Shown in pieces: positions 1-6,509 of a stretch of 36,555 nt of DNA (positions within the stretch are counted from its first letter, which is position 1; every line of letters starts with the position of its first letter). The translations under genes and the position numbers were made by a program. Source of the stretch: a virus; IMG/VR virus record IMGVR_UViG_3300017776_000059, positions 1-36,555 of that record. One strand, 5' to 3'. The notes beneath the pieces were generated by a model. It searched no databases, had not been told where the DNA came from, and was given only the letters and a program-made list of their open reading frames with translations.

Positions 1-197
1 ACAAAGTATTTAGCTGGTCTGTATAAACCCTCACCACCTGAGATCATACTTCTAAATCTGTTTACACTTGTTTGAGGATTTGCTTTTTGTGCTAATCTCT
101 CTCTTGCTTTTTTAGGATCAAAACCTTTATCTCTAGGCAGACCTATTCTAATATCAAATGGTCCTGGTATTGGTAATCGTTGTCTAATTATTGCCAT
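1..197 (-). CDS. Partial baseplate/tail-tube-type protein (N-terminal part)
   Basis: The open frame begins with ATG at 197 and runs off the left edge after about 65 codons. The N-terminus (MAIIRQRLPIPGPFDIRIG) is followed by a basic stretch and then GGEGLYRPAKYFV. A glycine, an aromatic/RPA motif and a beta strand in that order resemble the start of tail-tube-related baseplate proteins such as T4 gp48 or gp54. The start overlaps the stop of the upstream gene (TAATG), so the two are probably translated together. The exact T4 counterpart cannot be fixed from this fragment. Confidence 0.5.
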   Translation of the reverse strand, partial: MAIIRQRLPIPGPFDIRIGLPRDKGFDPKKARERLAQKANPQTSVNRFRSMISGGEGLYRPAKYF

Positions 198-751
198 TAG
201 ATAAATCTCCTACTATCTGCATATACTTTACCCTCTGAAGCTTTCTTAAATCTTTGTACTGGTAAGAATATTGCTGTTGCAGCTTCGTCTGCATTTATTC
301 TTAAAAAACCTGTCTGAACATATGGATACAAATACTTTTTGATTGTAGGTTTAACTATACCTAGATTTTTTACATCTGAATAAGACACATCAAACTTTGT
401 ATTTTTATCAAAATCTTTATCTGTTGCTGTTGCTTGCATACGTTCTAATAATCTCATTCTTAATAATGGTGGTAGGTAATGAAAGTTCATTCCTATAAAC
501 CCACCTGCAAATGCTTCTAAAGGTAATACTAATGGGAATACATCATAGTATGGTAATGTCTTTCTCATTTTAGGATTATACCCAAATAGATTAAGTCTAC
601 CTACACTAGGTCGTCTTGCTAGTTTACCTTGTCTAAACAATTCTGTAGCAGTAGTACCACTTGCTATTCTTTTAACTTGTCCTCTGTACCAGTTATTAGA
701 ACGGTCAGTATCTCCTGCCTTCATTTTGATTGTGTCAAATACACTTGCCAT
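197..751 (-). CDS. Conserved T4-like virion-associated protein, function unassigned
   Basis: This 184-residue soluble protein lies directly downstream of the head-completion gene 4. The central segment LPYYDVFPLVLPLEAF and the following FIGMNFHYLPPLLRMRLLERM look like the conserved core of a protein I associate with marine T4-like phages. In T4 the neighbours of gene 4 are genes 2 and 53. The sequence does not resemble gp53, and I cannot confirm gp2 (DNA end protector). There is no Shine-Dalgarno sequence before the ATG. A late-promoter-like box ends six bases upstream, which suggests a leaderless late mRNA. Confidence 0.75.
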   Translation of the reverse strand: MASVFDTIKMKAGDTDRSNNWYRGQVKRIASGTTATELFRQGKLARRPSVGRLNLFGYNPKMRKTLPYYDVFPLVLPLEAFAGGFIGMNFHYLPPLLRMRLLERMQATATDKDFDKNTKFDVSYSDVKNLGIVKPTIKKYLYPYVQTGFLRINADEAATAIFLPVQRFKKASEGKVYADSRRFI

Positions 752-756
752 ACTAC

Positions 757-764
757 TATTTATG
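757..764 (-). promoter_or_regulatory. T4-late-type promoter box (CATAAATA) at start codon of the 751 gene
   Basis: The minus strand reads CATAAATA, then five bases, then ATG. T4 late promoters have TATAAATA at -13 to -6. With that spacing the +1 falls exactly on the A of the ATG at 751. One base differs from the T4 consensus. No Shine-Dalgarno sequence is present. Confidence 0.4.
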
Positions 765-769
765 ATGAT

Positions 770-1237
770 TTAAAAGGTCTTTAGATGATCTTCGGTGAGT
801 ATTTTAAACGTCATATTATGCTTTTTACAGAAAGCAAATGCTGTTGACCATTTACGTCTATTTGTTTCATATGTCAATAATGACTTCTTAAAATACGCTG
901 ATTTAATCTTACCTGGTTGTGGTTTTCTTGTCTGATATTTAGGTTTTATTTCTACTATGAATTTTTTATATGTGCCATTAGGTTGTCTGATCTTCATATA
1001 GAAGTCAGGATAATACCTATGTGGTCTGTTATCTACACCTCTATAAGGTATAAAAAGTTCTTCACTACCCCATTCTACAATCTGTCTAACCTTATCACAA
1101 TAGACCATAAATCTTTTCTCCCAACTAGACCTATAGGTTATGTTCTTTACGTTGCCTTTGTATTTTTGTGGATTAAGTGGCTTGAATAAGCCCTTATATG
1201 CTCGTCTATCTATATTAGGTAATTTTTTAAACTTCAT
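770..1237 (-). CDS. 4: Head completion protein gp4 (PD-(D/E)xK nuclease-like)
   Basis: This 155-residue protein belongs to the T4 gp4 (gp50/gp4) head-completion family, which acts on filled heads before tail joining. The visible nuclease-type core is YYPDF, followed about 20 residues later by IVEIKPK, giving the D...ExK pattern. RSSWEKRFMVYCD near residue 45 is the helix that commonly precedes it, as in TnsA-like folds. I chose the ATG at 1237 (MKFKKLPNID). A longer reading from 1267 would start inside the hairpin that follows gene 32. No clear Shine-Dalgarno sequence is visible. Confidence 0.85.
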   Translation of the reverse strand: MKFKKLPNIDRRAYKGLFKPLNPQKYKGNVKNITYRSSWEKRFMVYCDKVRQIVEWGSEELFIPYRGVDNRPHRYYPDFYMKIRQPNGTYKKFIVEIKPKYQTRKPQPGKIKSAYFKKSLLTYETNRRKWSTAFAFCKKHNMTFKILTEDHLKTF

Positions 1238-1245
1238 TGTGATGT

Positions 1246-1265
1246 GGGTAGCCCGAAGGCTACCC
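1246..1265 (-). terminator. C(UUCG)G hairpin between genes 32 and 4
   Basis: On the minus strand GGGTAGCC, loop TTCG, GGCTACCC forms a perfect 8-bp stem closed by the extra-stable C(UUCG)G tetraloop. It lies just after gene 32 and ends nine bases before the gene 4 ATG. No U-run follows, so it may block 3' exonucleases or only partly terminate. T4 mRNAs also carry C(UUCG)G hairpins between genes. Confidence 0.75.
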
Positions 1266-1291
1266 ATTTGAGAAAGTGAGAGAGATAGATA

Positions 1292-2191
1292 TTAGGAATT
1301 GTCTTCAGCTAATTTACTAAAATACGATAGATCATCTCCATCGTTAGACGTTTCCTCTTTCTCTACGGCACCGTTAGAAGACTTTGGTATGTCATTGCTG
1401 ACAGGTGGGAGGTCAATGTCTTCTACGGACTCCGTACTTCTTGTTCCAGTAAGAACCTTATTCAGTTTCTCTTTGAGTTCATCATAAGATTTAAAATTAC
1501 TTGGATCAACGAAGGCCTTTAGAGCGTATTGAGATTTCCATATTTTGTCAATCTCCTCATCGGTAGGTTTTAATCTACTAACTGGCTCAAATTCAGATTT
1601 ATCATAGTTCCAATAACCATCTACTTTTCTGATTTTTAATTTGAAGTTAGCACCTTCCCAAAAGTCAAATGGGTTTACTGCCTTCTCATCTTCAAAGTGA
1701 GGGTTCATCGCTTCTGATAACTTGTCAAAGATTTTCTTACCATATTTGAATAAGAATACTTTGCCTTCGTTCTCAGGATGTTTAGGATCGCTGGCAACAT
1801 AGATGTTAGAATAGTAAGATAGTTTTCTCTTTCTTTTTCTAGCAATCTCTTTGTCTGCTTCTACGCCTGTATTCCACAATCTAGTGTTTTCTTCACTAAC
1901 AGGATCTTTTTGATTTAAAGTTGTTAAAGAATTTTCAATATACCATTGACCACCTGGTCCTTGAAACGCATGATTCCAGACTCTTTGCCATGGCATATCT
2001 TCGCCTTCTACAGCAGGTAAGAATCTTAATACTGCATAACCATTGCCTGATTTATCAAGTTCTGGTTTCCATAACCTATCGTCTTGGTATGATTTTTTCT
2101 TTTCTGGTTGTTCGATTGATTTTTCTAACTGTTTGGTTAATATGTCAAAGTTAGATTTTGACTTCTTTAGATTTTCTAATGCACTTGTCAT
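1292..2191 (-). CDS. 32: Single-stranded DNA-binding protein gp32
   Basis: This is the 299-residue replication and recombination ssDNA-binding protein. The order matches T4 gp32: a basic N-terminal segment for cooperative binding; a core with GNGYAVLRFLPA, VWNHAFQGPGGQWYIE, LSYYSNIYVASDPKHPENEGKV and FDFWEGANFKLKI; and an acidic, serine-rich C-terminal tail for partner binding. In T4 the segment after WYIE carries a zinc site with three cysteines. Here the matching segment reads SLTTLNQKDPVS, and the whole protein has no cysteine, so the zinc site appears lost. The start has AAAGGA upstream and a late-type promoter box 55 bp away. Confidence 0.95.
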   Translation of the reverse strand: MTSALENLKKSKSNFDILTKQLEKSIEQPEKKKSYQDDRLWKPELDKSGNGYAVLRFLPAVEGEDMPWQRVWNHAFQGPGGQWYIENSLTTLNQKDPVSEENTRLWNTGVEADKEIARKRKRKLSYYSNIYVASDPKHPENEGKVFLFKYGKKIFDKLSEAMNPHFEDEKAVNPFDFWEGANFKLKIRKVDGYWNYDKSEFEPVSRLKPTDEEIDKIWKSQYALKAFVDPSNFKSYDELKEKLNKVLTGTRSTESVEDIDLPPVSNDIPKSSNGAVEKEETSNDGDDLSYFSKLAEDNS

Positions 2192-2245
2192 TTGTATGTA
2201 TCCTTTGTATGTATTGTTGTATGTATTAATTTAAATATTATAGTA

Positions 2246-2413
2246 TTATTTATAATCGTTTTCTCTATCCTTTGACCATTTTTTCACTTCTTCTTGTTTA
2301 GTCTTTTCATCATAACATGCCTTTGGTAGAGACTTATCCTTTATGCACTTTTTTAAGCACTCACATGTGGATTGTATTCTATCTAATACTTTGTATATTA
2401 TTTCATCAAACAT
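2246..2413 (-). CDS. Small cysteine-rich, charged protein (55 aa)
   Basis: The frame runs ATG to TAA and encodes MFDEIIYKVLDRIQSTCECL, then KKCIKDKSLPKACYDE and a lysine/glutamate-rich end. It has four cysteines (CEC, C and C in the first 35 residues), enough for a small metal site or disulfides, but I recognise no family. It fills the space between gene 32 and the 291-aa gene. A consensus promoter lies directly upstream, with -10 TATAAT separated from the ATG by exactly six bases, and there is no Shine-Dalgarno sequence. The mRNA is probably leaderless. Confidence 0.65.
   Translation of the reverse strand: MFDEIIYKVLDRIQSTCECLKKCIKDKSLPKACYDEKTKQEEVKKWSKDRENDYK
2247..2254 (-). promoter_or_regulatory. 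T4-late-type promoter TATAAATA upstream of gene 32
   Basis: The minus strand carries an exact TATAAATA, the T4 late consensus read by gp55-directed polymerase with gp33. It overlaps the last codons of the 55-aa gene and lies 55 bp before the gene 32 ATG. That leaves a leader that includes the AAAGGA ribosome site. Confidence 0.6.
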
Positions 2414-2419
2414 AGTCTC

Positions 2420-2448
2420 ATTATATCACCATTTACTCATCTTGTCAA
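2420..2448 (-). promoter_or_regulatory. Sigma70-type promoter for the 55-aa gene, start-codon proximal
   Basis: On the minus strand TTGACA (2448-2443), a 17-bp spacer and TATAAT (2425-2420) are both perfect consensus. The predicted +1 is 2413, the A of the ATG. The -10 box sits just past the stop of the upstream gene and the -35 is inside its 3' end. Confidence 0.75.
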
Positions 2449-3301
2449 GCAGTTGTGCCTGTGTCATATATGATATAACACCCTTATCTGCCCAGGTTGC
2501 CCATTCTTTCATAGGTTGATTAGTAGGTAATTCGTTATCCTCTTTGTTTACTTTAAAAAACTTGATATTCTGATTCCATGCAAATAGATCATACCATTGC
2601 CCTACCCAATTTACATGAGGTGTGGGACCATTTTCTTTTGCAACATAATGTTTTGTGCCTGCAAATAGATTATTAACCTTATCGTCATCTGAAACTAAAT
2701 CATGTCCTATCAAATACACTTCGGTAGGTTTTTCTTCCTTACAAGCGACAAACCCAGCAGAAGCGCCACAGGCCCAACCATGGTCTTTGTATTCTGACCA
2801 ACACTCTCTAATATCTTTTGAGTAGTCAGGTTCTTTGATCCATGAAACATATAACGAGCTGTGATTAATCTTTTTCTTAATTATCTCTCTATCACCTCTA
2901 GGTGTTTCTTTCTGAGCATTTTTTAATATCTTTACTTGACCTGCTAGATTAGCACCGTGCATAACAAACTCTTGTGATGTGCCTCTATCATTCTCTGTAA
3001 CCACATCATAATCTTTTAGTTCTTCTAACTCTTGTTTGCCTAGCATACCTTGTACTAAAGACTCGTACATTGGTGATGGTACTTTAGTCCAGTTTCTAAA
3101 CCAACAAGGTATCTTATTTGCTATGCCGTTGTGATATATTTCGTGTATTACACCATTGTCAACTGCTGTTAATACATCTATTTTGTCTAATTCATCTCTC
3201 CATATGGCATTACATCCGTACACTCTACCATATTTCTTTAATGGTGTCAAGTCAAAATCTTTTCTACTCTTACCATTACCTATTAAAAATACTTTATCCA
3301 T
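2426..3301 (-). CDS. Rossmann-like protein with GNGKS motif (DUF115/MptE-like or glycan-related)
   Basis: This 291-residue soluble protein starts MDKVFLIGNGKSRKDFDL, a beta strand and glycine-rich loop. It continues with YGCNAIWRD and CWFRNW, and later CGASAGFVACKEEKPTEVYLIGHD. Repeated short strands ending in glycine loops suggest a Rossmann fold, as in the DUF115/6-hydroxymethylpterin-kinase-like family often found near glycan genes. It lies inside the T4 59-32 interval, where T4 has no gene. The function is not known from sequence, and the DUF115 comparison is from memory. Confidence 0.7.
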   Translation of the reverse strand: MDKVFLIGNGKSRKDFDLTPLKKYGRVYGCNAIWRDELDKIDVLTAVDNGVIHEIYHNGIANKIPCWFRNWTKVPSPMYESLVQGMLGKQELEELKDYDVVTENDRGTSQEFVMHGANLAGQVKILKNAQKETPRGDREIIKKKINHSSLYVSWIKEPDYSKDIRECWSEYKDHGWACGASAGFVACKEEKPTEVYLIGHDLVSDDDKVNNLFAGTKHYVAKENGPTPHVNWVGQWYDLFAWNQNIKFFKVNKEDNELPTNQPMKEWATWADKGVISYMTQAQLLDKMSKW

Positions 3302-3605
3302 AATAATAATTTAATATACCCATAGAATAGATAGCAAGTGATATAGCATTTAACACAATTAAGGATCTGTCATGCCATAACATGCCTACAATTAACCAAC
3401 CTATAAACCCTATAATAGCAATAAACATGTTTAAAGGAAACAATTCTACTGCTGTAAACATCATAGCAATAATTAATATTATACTACTTGCCCACTTGAT
3501 GTACCATGATAAATCACCTTTTGGTGTAACCTTTTTATAAACTCTGCTTGAGTTTAGTTTAGCAATCTTATCGTCTAATTTTTCTCTTATTGGTTCAATT
3601 GTCAT
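3294..3605 (-). CDS. Small integral membrane protein (103 aa)
   Basis: I start at ATG 3605 (MTIEPIREKLDDKI), which has AGAAAAG upstream and overlaps the previous stop as ATGA. An upstream methionine-like start at 3653 lies in the coding region of the 54-aa gene. The first 45 residues are charged and cytoplasmic. Three closely spaced hydrophobic segments follow, near residues 33-52, 55-70 and 75-98. No enzymatic motif is visible. It is a membrane protein of unknown function inserted between genes 59 and 32. Confidence 0.75.
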   Translation of the reverse strand: MTIEPIREKLDDKIAKLNSSRVYKKVTPKGDLSWYIKWASSIILIIAMMFTAVELFPLNMFIAIIGFIGWLIVGMLWHDRSLIVLNAISLAIYSMGILNYYYG

Positions 3606-3766
3606 CTTTTCTTCTTTGTTATATGTTGATAGTCTATGTATTGGGAACACCATTCATAAAAACTATCATTATTTGAAGGCCAACATTTAGCAAACACTTT
3701 ATCTTTTCTATGTTCCCTATATTCTGCTCTTACTTCTTCCTCTGTTAACTTCTTTTCTTCACTCAC
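3602..3766 (-). CDS. Small charged protein (54 aa), GTG start
   Basis: The frame begins with GTG overlapping the gene 59 stop (GTGTGAGTG) and ends with TGA overlapping the next ATG (ATGA). Both ends therefore show translational coupling. The product reads MSEEKKLTEEEVRAEYREHR, then KDKVFAKCWPSNNDSFYEWC and a basic tail. It has a charged helix followed by a W/C-containing segment. No family is recognised. The gene is short but its boundaries fit its neighbours exactly. Confidence 0.7.
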   Translation of the reverse strand: MSEEKKLTEEEVRAEYREHRKDKVFAKCWPSNNDSFYEWCSQYIDYQHITKKKR

Positions 3767-4362
3767 ACAAATACCTCTTTCATAATAAACTTACATTTAG
3801 TTAAGTTAATCTTAACAAAAGGACTTAACTTGGCAATCTTAAATGACTTTTCAGGCCATATAATAGTCTCTTTGATTTCTTTATCCCAACGATTAACAAA
3901 CGACAGAATCTTGTCAAAGATGATGAACGATTGAATTGAGACTTTCCCCGATAGTAATAATCGTAGCATTCTAGGATGTTGTCCATCAACCACGCTGAAG
4001 ACATCATCAAAACGAATATTATTATTGCTGATGACATTAACAATAACATTGCAATCGCTTCTAAAATTGTACGACAAAGATTCATTATATTTTTTCCACT
4101 TGTTATAAATTGTGTCTCCATCTGCTCTTACTAAATCTCCTACCCATACTTTTGGTTTGTTAGCAAAATTACTTACATAGTAATCTATTAAGTTAATACC
4201 ATATTTAGTTGCTAGTTTATGAAAGAAAAATCTATCATTACGTTTTAGAAAAGCATTTAGACTAGAATTTACTTTAGCATTATGTTTGAAATAGTCATAA
4301 TTAGGTGTGGTAAAATGCAACTTAATAGCAAGGTATAGTGTGTATGCTTCATAACTTGTCAT
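3763..4362 (-). CDS. 59: gp59 loader of gp41 helicase
   Basis: The 199-residue protein matches T4 gp59 in length, in position between genes 33 and 32, and in its helical sequence pattern. The N-terminus YEAYTLYLAIKLHF corresponds to KSVYKLYLMIKQH in T4, RNDRFFFHKLATKYG to RRDKYFFQKLSEKY, and KPKVWVGDL to the DAWIGDI segment. In T4 gp59 binds forked DNA and gp32 and loads the gp41 helicase at origins and recombination intermediates. The start overlaps the gene 33 stop (ATGA). Confidence 0.9.
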   Translation of the reverse strand: MTSYEAYTLYLAIKLHFTTPNYDYFKHNAKVNSSLNAFLKRNDRFFFHKLATKYGINLIDYYVSNFANKPKVWVGDLVRADGDTIYNKWKKYNESLSYNFRSDCNVIVNVISNNNIRFDDVFSVVDGQHPRMLRLLLSGKVSIQSFIIFDKILSFVNRWDKEIKETIIWPEKSFKIAKLSPFVKINLTKCKFIMKEVFV

Positions 4363-4580
4363 AAAGGTAGGATAGCTGTACTTGACTTCTCTATCAAGTT
4401 CAACTTCTCTGCTTCTAATTGTAATTTTTCTTTTAGAGATTTGTTTATTAATGGTCCAACACTTGCTGTGTCTATGTCATTTTCTTCACAAAATTTTAAG
4501 ACAGCATCCATATATGGTATTTTTTTCTCTCTTACCATTGCCTCTATGGTCATGGCAAACTTTTTACTATTCATTAACAT
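4359..4580 (-). CDS. 33: gp33 late-transcription accessory protein
   Basis: This 73-residue protein lies immediately upstream of gene 59, as in T4 (33-59-32). The sequence (KKFAMTIEAMVREKKIPYMD, then AVLKFCEENDID and INKSLKEKLQLEAEKLNLI) has the helical pattern of gp33 in marine T4-like phages. In T4, gp33 bridges RNA polymerase beta flap and the gp45 sliding clamp to activate late promoters recognised by gp55. The C-terminus SSTAILPL is hydrophobic, suitable as a clamp-binding peptide. An ATG two codons downstream of 4580 is an alternative start. Confidence 0.8.
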   Translation of the reverse strand: MLMNSKKFAMTIEAMVREKKIPYMDAVLKFCEENDIDTASVGPLINKSLKEKLQLEAEKLNLIEKSSTAILPL

Positions 4581-4783
4581 TATAGGTTTCTAACTATGTG
4601 TTTTCTTAATGCTCTTGTTAGTTCTTCTATTTTATCTATTATAGAAATTAGACTCGGGTCTGTTATGTACTGACCTTGTTCTTTTAATTTGTCGTATTCT
4701 CTTAATGGTATTGTTACCGTAGATTGCTCATTCTCATAAGTCATATCATGCTCATGTGTATCTTGGTCAAAATTTTCACTCAT
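4580..4783 (-). CDS. Small hypothetical protein (67 aa)
   Basis: An acidic, histidine-containing N-terminus (MSENFDQDTHEHDMTYENE) is followed by IPLREYDKLKEQGQ and a helix IISIIDK-like segment ending in a basic tail. It has no known motif. It opens the 33-59 unit, where T4 has dsbA, but the sequence does not resemble DsbA. A GAGG Shine-Dalgarno site and a strong promoter precede the ATG. Confidence 0.75.
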   Translation of the reverse strand: MSENFDQDTHEHDMTYENEQSTVTIPLREYDKLKEQGQYITDPSLISIIDKIEELTRALRKHIVRNL

Positions 4784-4805
4784 AATTACCTCACTTTATT
4801 AATAT

Positions 4806-4833
4806 ATTATATCAGATTGTGCTATAATGTCAA
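4806..4833 (-). promoter_or_regulatory. Sigma70-type promoter for the gene 33-59 unit
   Basis: TTGACA (4833-4828), a 16-bp spacer and TATAAT (4811-4806) on the minus strand, with GC before the -35. The predicted leader is about 15 bases and contains GTGAGG before the ATG at 4783. Confidence 0.8.
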
Positions 4834-5190
4834 GCCTTTTTCCTTCATAATATTAGGATTAAGAAGTAGATTGAAAGTTCTAAAAACTATACAGACATCT
4901 GGATCTGTGGGTGTGCTTACTGTAGCAAATGTTTCTGCTGTTTGTTGTTGTAGATAATAGGTTACAATATAAACTATCTCACCATCAGGTTGACCATTTG
5001 CTCTACCATAACTAATACTCAAAGGCATAAAACCTTTATCTCTTGCCCAACGATCTATTTCTTCAGGAGCTGCACAAACAACTGGCACTTGATTCCAGTA
5101 AAAATTATATTTTTCAATATCTGAGTCTGTCTCTTCGGCGAATACTACGCTAGTTAGTAAGAAAGTTAGGATAAGAAATAGTTTTTTCAT
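4822..5190 (-). CDS. Exported small protein with signal peptide
   Basis: The 122-residue product has a clear Sec signal peptide: MKKLFLILTFLLTSVVFAEE, with cleavage likely after VFA. The mature part has paired cysteines (VVCAAPEE and DVCIVF), consistent with a periplasmic disulfide, and YIVTYYLQQQ. No family is assigned. It is one of several exported phage proteins in the window. Its last codons overlap the promoter that follows. Confidence 0.75.
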   Translation of the reverse strand: MKKLFLILTFLLTSVVFAEETDSDIEKYNFYWNQVPVVCAAPEEIDRWARDKGFMPLSISYGRANGQPDGEIVYIVTYYLQQQTAETFATVSTPTDPDVCIVFRTFNLLLNPNIMKEKGLTL

Positions 5191-5196
5191 TCATAA

Positions 5197-5913
5197 CTAT
5201 TTAGTTATTTCTACTAAATTTTCTTTATGTCTTTCTAAAAACTCTTGTGTGTGCTTATAGAATAGCTCTTGGTGTTCTTTGATCTTGTCTTCGGTATGTA
5301 ACCACTCTTGTACTTCACCACTTTCACACGTTGCTAATACAACAGTTTGCTCAATCTTCTTATCAGGATACATTTCTTCAAACATTTTAGCATATGCTGA
5401 ACATTGTAAGAAGTTACCATAATTGTAATCTGCGTCACGTCTTTTTGTAGAGGTCTTAAAATCTATGATAGATAGTTTACCTTTGTACTCTGCGACACAA
5501 TCGACCTGACCTGCAACACCTATCTCTTTTGAATATAGGTATTCTTCTAGGCAATTAATATTTTCAATTCGTGCTAGATATGGTTTGATTAGTCTGAATA
5601 GACCTAGGGCAACTACGTTGGTTACACCTACGTTCTTGTCATCTTCATTATTAAGATGATTCTCAATTAATTTGTGGGTTGATTTACCTCTGTTTGTTGA
5701 GGTCACAGAGATGTAGTTAGCCATTTGTTCGCCAACAGCTTTACGCCATCCCATTATCTTTGCTTTTCTTTCTGGTATGTCACCAAGAATAGAAGTCACG
5801 GAAGGCATATTAACACCATCAATGGTATAATATCTTATACCGTGTTGGTTCTTACCTTTCACGCCTAGACTTTTAGGCAAAACAGATTCATTTAATTTTA
5901 CATGTTTAAACAT
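5197..5913 (-). CDS. PD-(D/E)xK exonuclease (RecB/Cas4-like)
   Basis: The 238-residue protein has the catalytic signature of RecB-family nucleases. GVAGQVDCVAEYKGKLSIID supplies the Asp, FKTSTK supplies the following Lys (motif DFKT), and NFLQCSAYAKMF supplies the downstream QxxxY. The upstream histidine helix is STHKLIENHL, and YTIDGVNMPSVTSIL near residue 30 is typical of the MGME1/phage exonuclease branch. It probably trims DNA ends in replication, repair or host DNA breakdown. AAGGAAGG precedes the ATG, and a consensus promoter lies upstream. Confidence 0.85.
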   Translation of the reverse strand: MFKHVKLNESVLPKSLGVKGKNQHGIRYYTIDGVNMPSVTSILGDIPERKAKIMGWRKAVGEQMANYISVTSTNRGKSTHKLIENHLNNEDDKNVGVTNVVALGLFRLIKPYLARIENINCLEEYLYSKEIGVAGQVDCVAEYKGKLSIIDFKTSTKRRDADYNYGNFLQCSAYAKMFEEMYPDKKIEQTVVLATCESGEVQEWLHTEDKIKEHQELFYKHTQEFLERHKENLVEITK

Positions 5914-5940
5914 AATATACCTTCCTTATTATATAGCTAC

Positions 5941-5969
5941 ATCTTAACACAAAAATCGGCTTGTGTCAA
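5941..5969 (-). promoter_or_regulatory. Sigma70-type promoter for the exonuclease gene
   Basis: TTGACA (5969-5964), 17-bp spacer, TAAGAT (5946-5941) with an extended TG before the -10. GC precedes the -35. The core AACCTAGTAA (5987-5978) just upstream is shared with the promoter regions near 16.75 and 19.2 kb. Confidence 0.75.
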
Positions 5970-5992
5970 GCGTTTAATTACTAGGTTGACCT

Positions 5993-6508
5993 TCAATTCA
6001 TTAACGAATCGTTAACATCATCTGTTGTAGGGCCTTTTTCTGCACTATACTCCTTTTGATAAGAAGTTCTGCCGTCTGATCCTTTAATTGCTCTCAAATA
6101 TTGTTTTCTATTATCATCTGCGTTCTTATAAGAACAATGGACCCAACCGCTATTTGGTTCTTCTGGTTTCCAAAACTCTAATATAAGTTGGTCAAAGTCT
6201 AGGTTGTCAGCGATATAGTCTGCTAATTCTTTATTTGACAATCCATAGATTTCAAAGTCAGCAGCCTGGCCTGAAGCATGCTGTGAAGTCGTGCTTGAGC
6301 CAATTGCTACACATAAATCTGGTGATCTAAATCCTGATGAAATAGAAACTACTTTACCAAAATGATCTCTAATCGGCTGCAATACATGGTCACATAATCT
6401 TTGTAAGTTTTCTATGTTGTCTTCATTAGGATTATTATTAATTCCTTTACGCTCAGCTGTCTGACTTTTGATCATTTCTGCTAGCGAAAAGTTGTTAGAT
6501 AGTTTCAT
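5993..6508 (-). CDS. Peptidase M15-type endolysin (D,D-carboxypeptidase-like)
   Basis: The 171-residue protein is a zinc peptidase of the M15_3/D-Ala-D-Ala carboxypeptidase type. SSGFRSP, then SQHASGQAADFEI (H and D zinc ligands), DLDFDQLILEF and GWVHCSYK (third ligand H) appear in the right order. It most likely cleaves peptidoglycan peptides during lysis. There is no signal peptide, so a holin or equivalent is expected. The fold is complete at about 130 residues, and the last 30 residues are an acidic/serine tail. It directly follows a coiled-coil protein gene and a lipoprotein gene. Confidence 0.85.
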   Translation of the reverse strand: MKLSNNFSLAEMIKSQTAERKGINNNPNEDNIENLQRLCDHVLQPIRDHFGKVVSISSGFRSPDLCVAIGSSTTSQHASGQAADFEIYGLSNKELADYIADNLDFDQLILEFWKPEEPNSGWVHCSYKNADDNRKQYLRAIKGSDGRTSYQKEYSAEKGPTTDDVNDSLMN

Positions 6509-6509
6509 A

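Noticed and set aside
917-1189. Plus-strand open frames such as this one
   Set aside because: All plus-strand frames lie opposite recognised minus-strand genes, have no ribosome site and show the hydrophobic composition of antisense frames in A+T-rich DNA.
1238-1267. Longer start for gp4
   Set aside because: It would run through the UUCG hairpin, and the extra residues do not belong to the family.
4580-4783. T4 dsbA at the position upstream of gene 33
   Set aside because: The position fits, but the 67-aa sequence does not resemble DsbA.
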